Positions 61,675 through 64,000 of a stretch of DNA of 64,000 bases are shown in pieces. The position numbers were made by a program, and so were the translations under genes. The stretch comes from Candidatus Krumholzibacteriota bacterium (GTDB lineage: Bacteria; Krumholzibacteriota; Krumholzibacteriia; JACNKJ01). The stretch spans positions 1-64,000 of the forward strand of contig JAFGBK010000070.1 of the NCBI GenBank assembly GCA_016933175.1, read 5' to 3'. The number at the start of each line of letters is the position of its first letter. The first letter of the stretch is position 1. The notes under the pieces were generated by a model, which saw nothing but the letters and a program-made list of their open reading frames with translations, was not told where the DNA came from and searched no databases.

Positions 61675-61986
61675 ATGAAAAAGGACCGCGAGGACGTCGT
61701 CGTCATCGAACGCGAGCGCATTTTCAAGAACCTCGTGGACAAGTGGGGCCAGGAGCCGAAGTGCCCCTTCTGCGGCGGCGGACCCTGGGCCGTGGGCGAC
61801 CGCGTGTTCCGCGTCTCCGAGTTCCGCGACGGCACCGCGGACGACCCCGCCCTGGCCATCCCCCTGGTGCCCGTGGCCTGCCGCAACTGCGGCGCTACCT
61901 TCTTCCTGAACTACAGCATGATCGTGGAGCTGACGCGGGAGAAGGGCAAGGATCCCGCGGCCGAGCCGGGCAGCGGCCCCCACTAG
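61675..61986 (+). CDS. small zinc-ribbon protein of unknown function
   Basis: 103 aa; CPFCGGGPWAVGDRVFRVSEF...VPVACRNCGATFFLNYSMI. Confidence 0.75.
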   Translation: MKKDREDVVVIERERIFKNLVDKWGQEPKCPFCGGGPWAVGDRVFRVSEFRDGTADDPALAIPLVPVACRNCGATFFLNYSMIVELTREKGKDPAAEPGSGPH

Positions 61987-62043
61987 CCGGCCCCGCGGCG
62001 ACGGCGCTTCCGGCTCCGACCGGGATCCCGCCTGGCGCCGGGC

Positions 62044-64000
62044 CTAGAAGGGTGCGGCGGCCCCGCGGCGCCGTCCGCCCGCGCCGCCGCGGCCGTTGCG
62101 CCCGTTGCCGCCGTTGCCGCGCCAGCCGCCCTGGCGGACGGGCTCCATGGGCCGGGGCGTCAGGCGGCAGCTGAGCCGCTCGCGGTGGGCGCGAAGGAAG
62201 TCCGCCAGCCAGGCGCCGGTCTCCACCTTGAGGCCGCGGGCGCGCAGCACCACGGGCTTGCCCTCGGCGTCGGGCAGGTGGAAGAAGACCTCCCGGCTCC
62301 CCGGGTGCGCCCGCAGCTCCCGCTCCAGGTCGGCCAGCCACCGGGGCTGGAAGCCCGGCGCCAGGTGTAGGTGCACGTCGCGCGGCCACGCGGCCAGGGC
62401 CTCATCGAGGGTGAAGACGCGATCCAGGAGCAGCTTGGCCTCGCCGCTCTCCATGAGGTTGGTGCGCCCCTCGAGGGCCACGATGGCGTCCACCTGCAGG
62501 CGGGCCTGGCAGTCGCCGTAGACCGAGCTGAAGGCGATGACCTCGTAGCTGCCCAGGTAGTCCTCGACGGTGAGGAAAGCCATCGTCCGGTCCTTGCTGT
62601 CGATCTTCCGCTTGAGGGCGGTGACGATGCCCACCGTGCGCGCCTCGCTGCGGTCGGGCAGCTCCCTGAGGCTGGCGGCGTTGGCCACGGGCAGGGCCAG
62701 CACCGTCTCGCGCAGGTCGTCCAGGGGATGGCCGCTGACGAAGAAGCCGAGCATCTCCTTCTCCCGGGCCAGCTTCTCCTTGCGGTCCCAGTCGGGCAGC
62801 GGGGCCACGGCCTTGCGCACCTGGCGCTGCTCGTCATCGCCCAGGGCGTCGAGCAGGCTGAACTGGCCCGCCGCCCGCTCGCGCTGGCGGCCCTGCGCCG
62901 AGGCCAGGGCCTCGTCCAGGGCGGCGAGCAGGCTGGGCCGGTTGGGGCCGAGCGAATCCATGGCCCCCGCGCAGACGAGGCTCTCGAGCACCTTCCGGTT
63001 GACGCGGGTCAGGTCGATGGACTCGCAGAAGTGGTAGAGGTCCTCGAAGGAGTCCGCCGCCTCGCGCGCCCGCAGGATCTCCTCGATGGCCCCGAGCCCC
63101 ACGTTCTTCACGGCGCCCAGGCCGAAGAGGATCCGCCCGCCGTCCACGCGGAAGTCCGAGTGGCTCCGCTGCACGTCGGGCGGCACCACCTCGATGCTGT
63201 GGTCGCGGCACTCGTTCATGAAGACCACGATGCGGTCCGTGTTGCCCATCTCGCTGGTCATGCAGGCCGCCAGGTACTCGGCCGGATGGTGCGCCTTGAG
63301 CCAGGCCGTGCGCATGGAGAGCACGGCGTAGGCCGCCGAGTGGCTCTTGTTGAAGCCGTAGCCGGCGAAGTAGGCCAGCAGGTCGAAGACCTCGCCGGCC
63401 TTGGCCGCGTCGTAGCCCTTGGCCTGCGCGCCCGCCAGGAAGACCTCGCGCTGCTTGGCCATCTCCTCGGGCTTCTTCTTGCCCATGGCGCGGCGCAGCA
63501 GGTCCGCCTGGCCCAGATCGAAGCCGGCCAGGACGGAGGCCACCTGCATCACCTGCTCCTGGTAGACGACCGCGCCGTAGGTCTCCGCGAGGTAGGGCAC
63601 CAGGTCGGGGTGGGCGTAGTCGATGCGCTTGCGCCCCTGCTTGCGGTCGATGAAGTCGTCCACCATGCCGCTGCCGATGGGCCCGGGCCGGAACAGCGCG
63701 TTGGTGGCGACGATGTCGCTGAACTCCGTGGGCTGGAGACGGCGCAGGATGTCGCGCATGCCCGCCGACTCGAGCTGGAAGGTGCCCACGGTGTCGGCGC
63801 GGCGCAGCAGCGCGAAGGTCGCGGGATCGTCCAGCGGGATGTCCTCGGCGCGCAGGTGCTCCGCCTCCGGCCGGCCGGCGTTGACGAAATCCAGGGCGTC
63901 CTCGATGACGGTCAGCGTGCGCAGGCCCAGGAAGTCCATCTTGAGCAGGCCGATCTTCTCGCACATGACCATGTCGTACTGGGTCGTCACCTCGCCCTTG
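62044..64000 (-). CDS. dnaE: DNA polymerase III alpha subunit, C-terminal part (5' end outside window)
   Basis: Frame open to window edge; CEKIGLLKMDFLGLRTLTVIEDAL, FRPGPIGSGMVDDFIDRKQGRKRIDY, YGAVVYQEQVMQVASVLAGFDLGQADLLRRAMGKKKPEEMAKQ, OB-fold region. Confidence 0.97.
   Translation of the reverse strand, partial: KGEVTTQYDMVMCEKIGLLKMDFLGLRTLTVIEDALDFVNAGRPEAEHLRAEDIPLDDPATFALLRRADTVGTFQLESAGMRDILRRLQPTEFSDIVATNALFRPGPIGSGMVDDFIDRKQGRKRIDYAHPDLVPYLAETYGAVVYQEQVMQVASVLAGFDLGQADLLRRAMGKKKPEEMAKQREVFLAGAQAKGYDAAKAGEVFDLLAYFAGYGFNKSHSAAYAVLSMRTAWLKAHHPAEYLAACMTSEMGNTDRIVVFMNECRDHSIEVVPPDVQRSHSDFRVDGGRILFGLGAVKNVGLGAIEEILRAREAADSFEDLYHFCESIDLTRVNRKVLESLVCAGAMDSLGPNRPSLLAALDEALASAQGRQRERAAGQFSLLDALGDDEQRQVRKAVAPLPDWDRKEKLAREKEMLGFFVSGHPLDDLRETVLALPVANAASLRELPDRSEARTVGIVTALKRKIDSKDRTMAFLTVEDYLGSYEVIAFSSVYGDCQARLQVDAIVALEGRTNLMESGEAKLLLDRVFTLDEALAAWPRDVHLHLAPGFQPRWLADLERELRAHPGSREVFFHLPDAEGKPVVLRARGLKVETGAWLADFLRAHRERLSCRLTPRPMEPVRQGGWRGNGGNGRNGRGGAGGRRRGAAAPF

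Overview
High-GC, gene-dense chromosomal window, almost entirely coding on the minus strand. Contents include core housekeeping genes (dprA, obgE, aspartate aminotransferase, coaD, rsmD, aroK, aroC, ligA, accA, dnaE 3'-part), a near-complete Myxococcus-style type IV pilus cluster (pilB-T-C-S-R-A, a PilH/PilI-like ABC exporter, pilM-N-O-P-Q), hutI/hutU, a DinG/Rad3-type helicase, and dsbD/trxA. Three parts look most interesting. (1) A PorU-like C25 peptidase lies directly next to a PorV-like barrel protein, followed by an M6 metalloprotease with a YPNP-type C-terminal sorting-like domain, two DUF5683-like proteins, and a very large outer-membrane protein next to an Omp85 protein; this resembles a reduced type IX-like secretion locus. 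(2) An archaeal-type DNA topoisomerase VI (A and B subunits), with a histone H1-like Lys/Ala tail on subunit B. (3) Four near-consensus sigma-54 (-24/-12) promoters, in front of pilB, pilA, pilM and a TPR protein gene, suggest one RpoN/PilR-type regulon. The organism looks like a Gram-negative member of the FCB-group candidate phyla (inference only). No tRNA, rRNA, CRISPR array or mobile element was recognised. All product calls come from reading motifs and translations; no database search was run.
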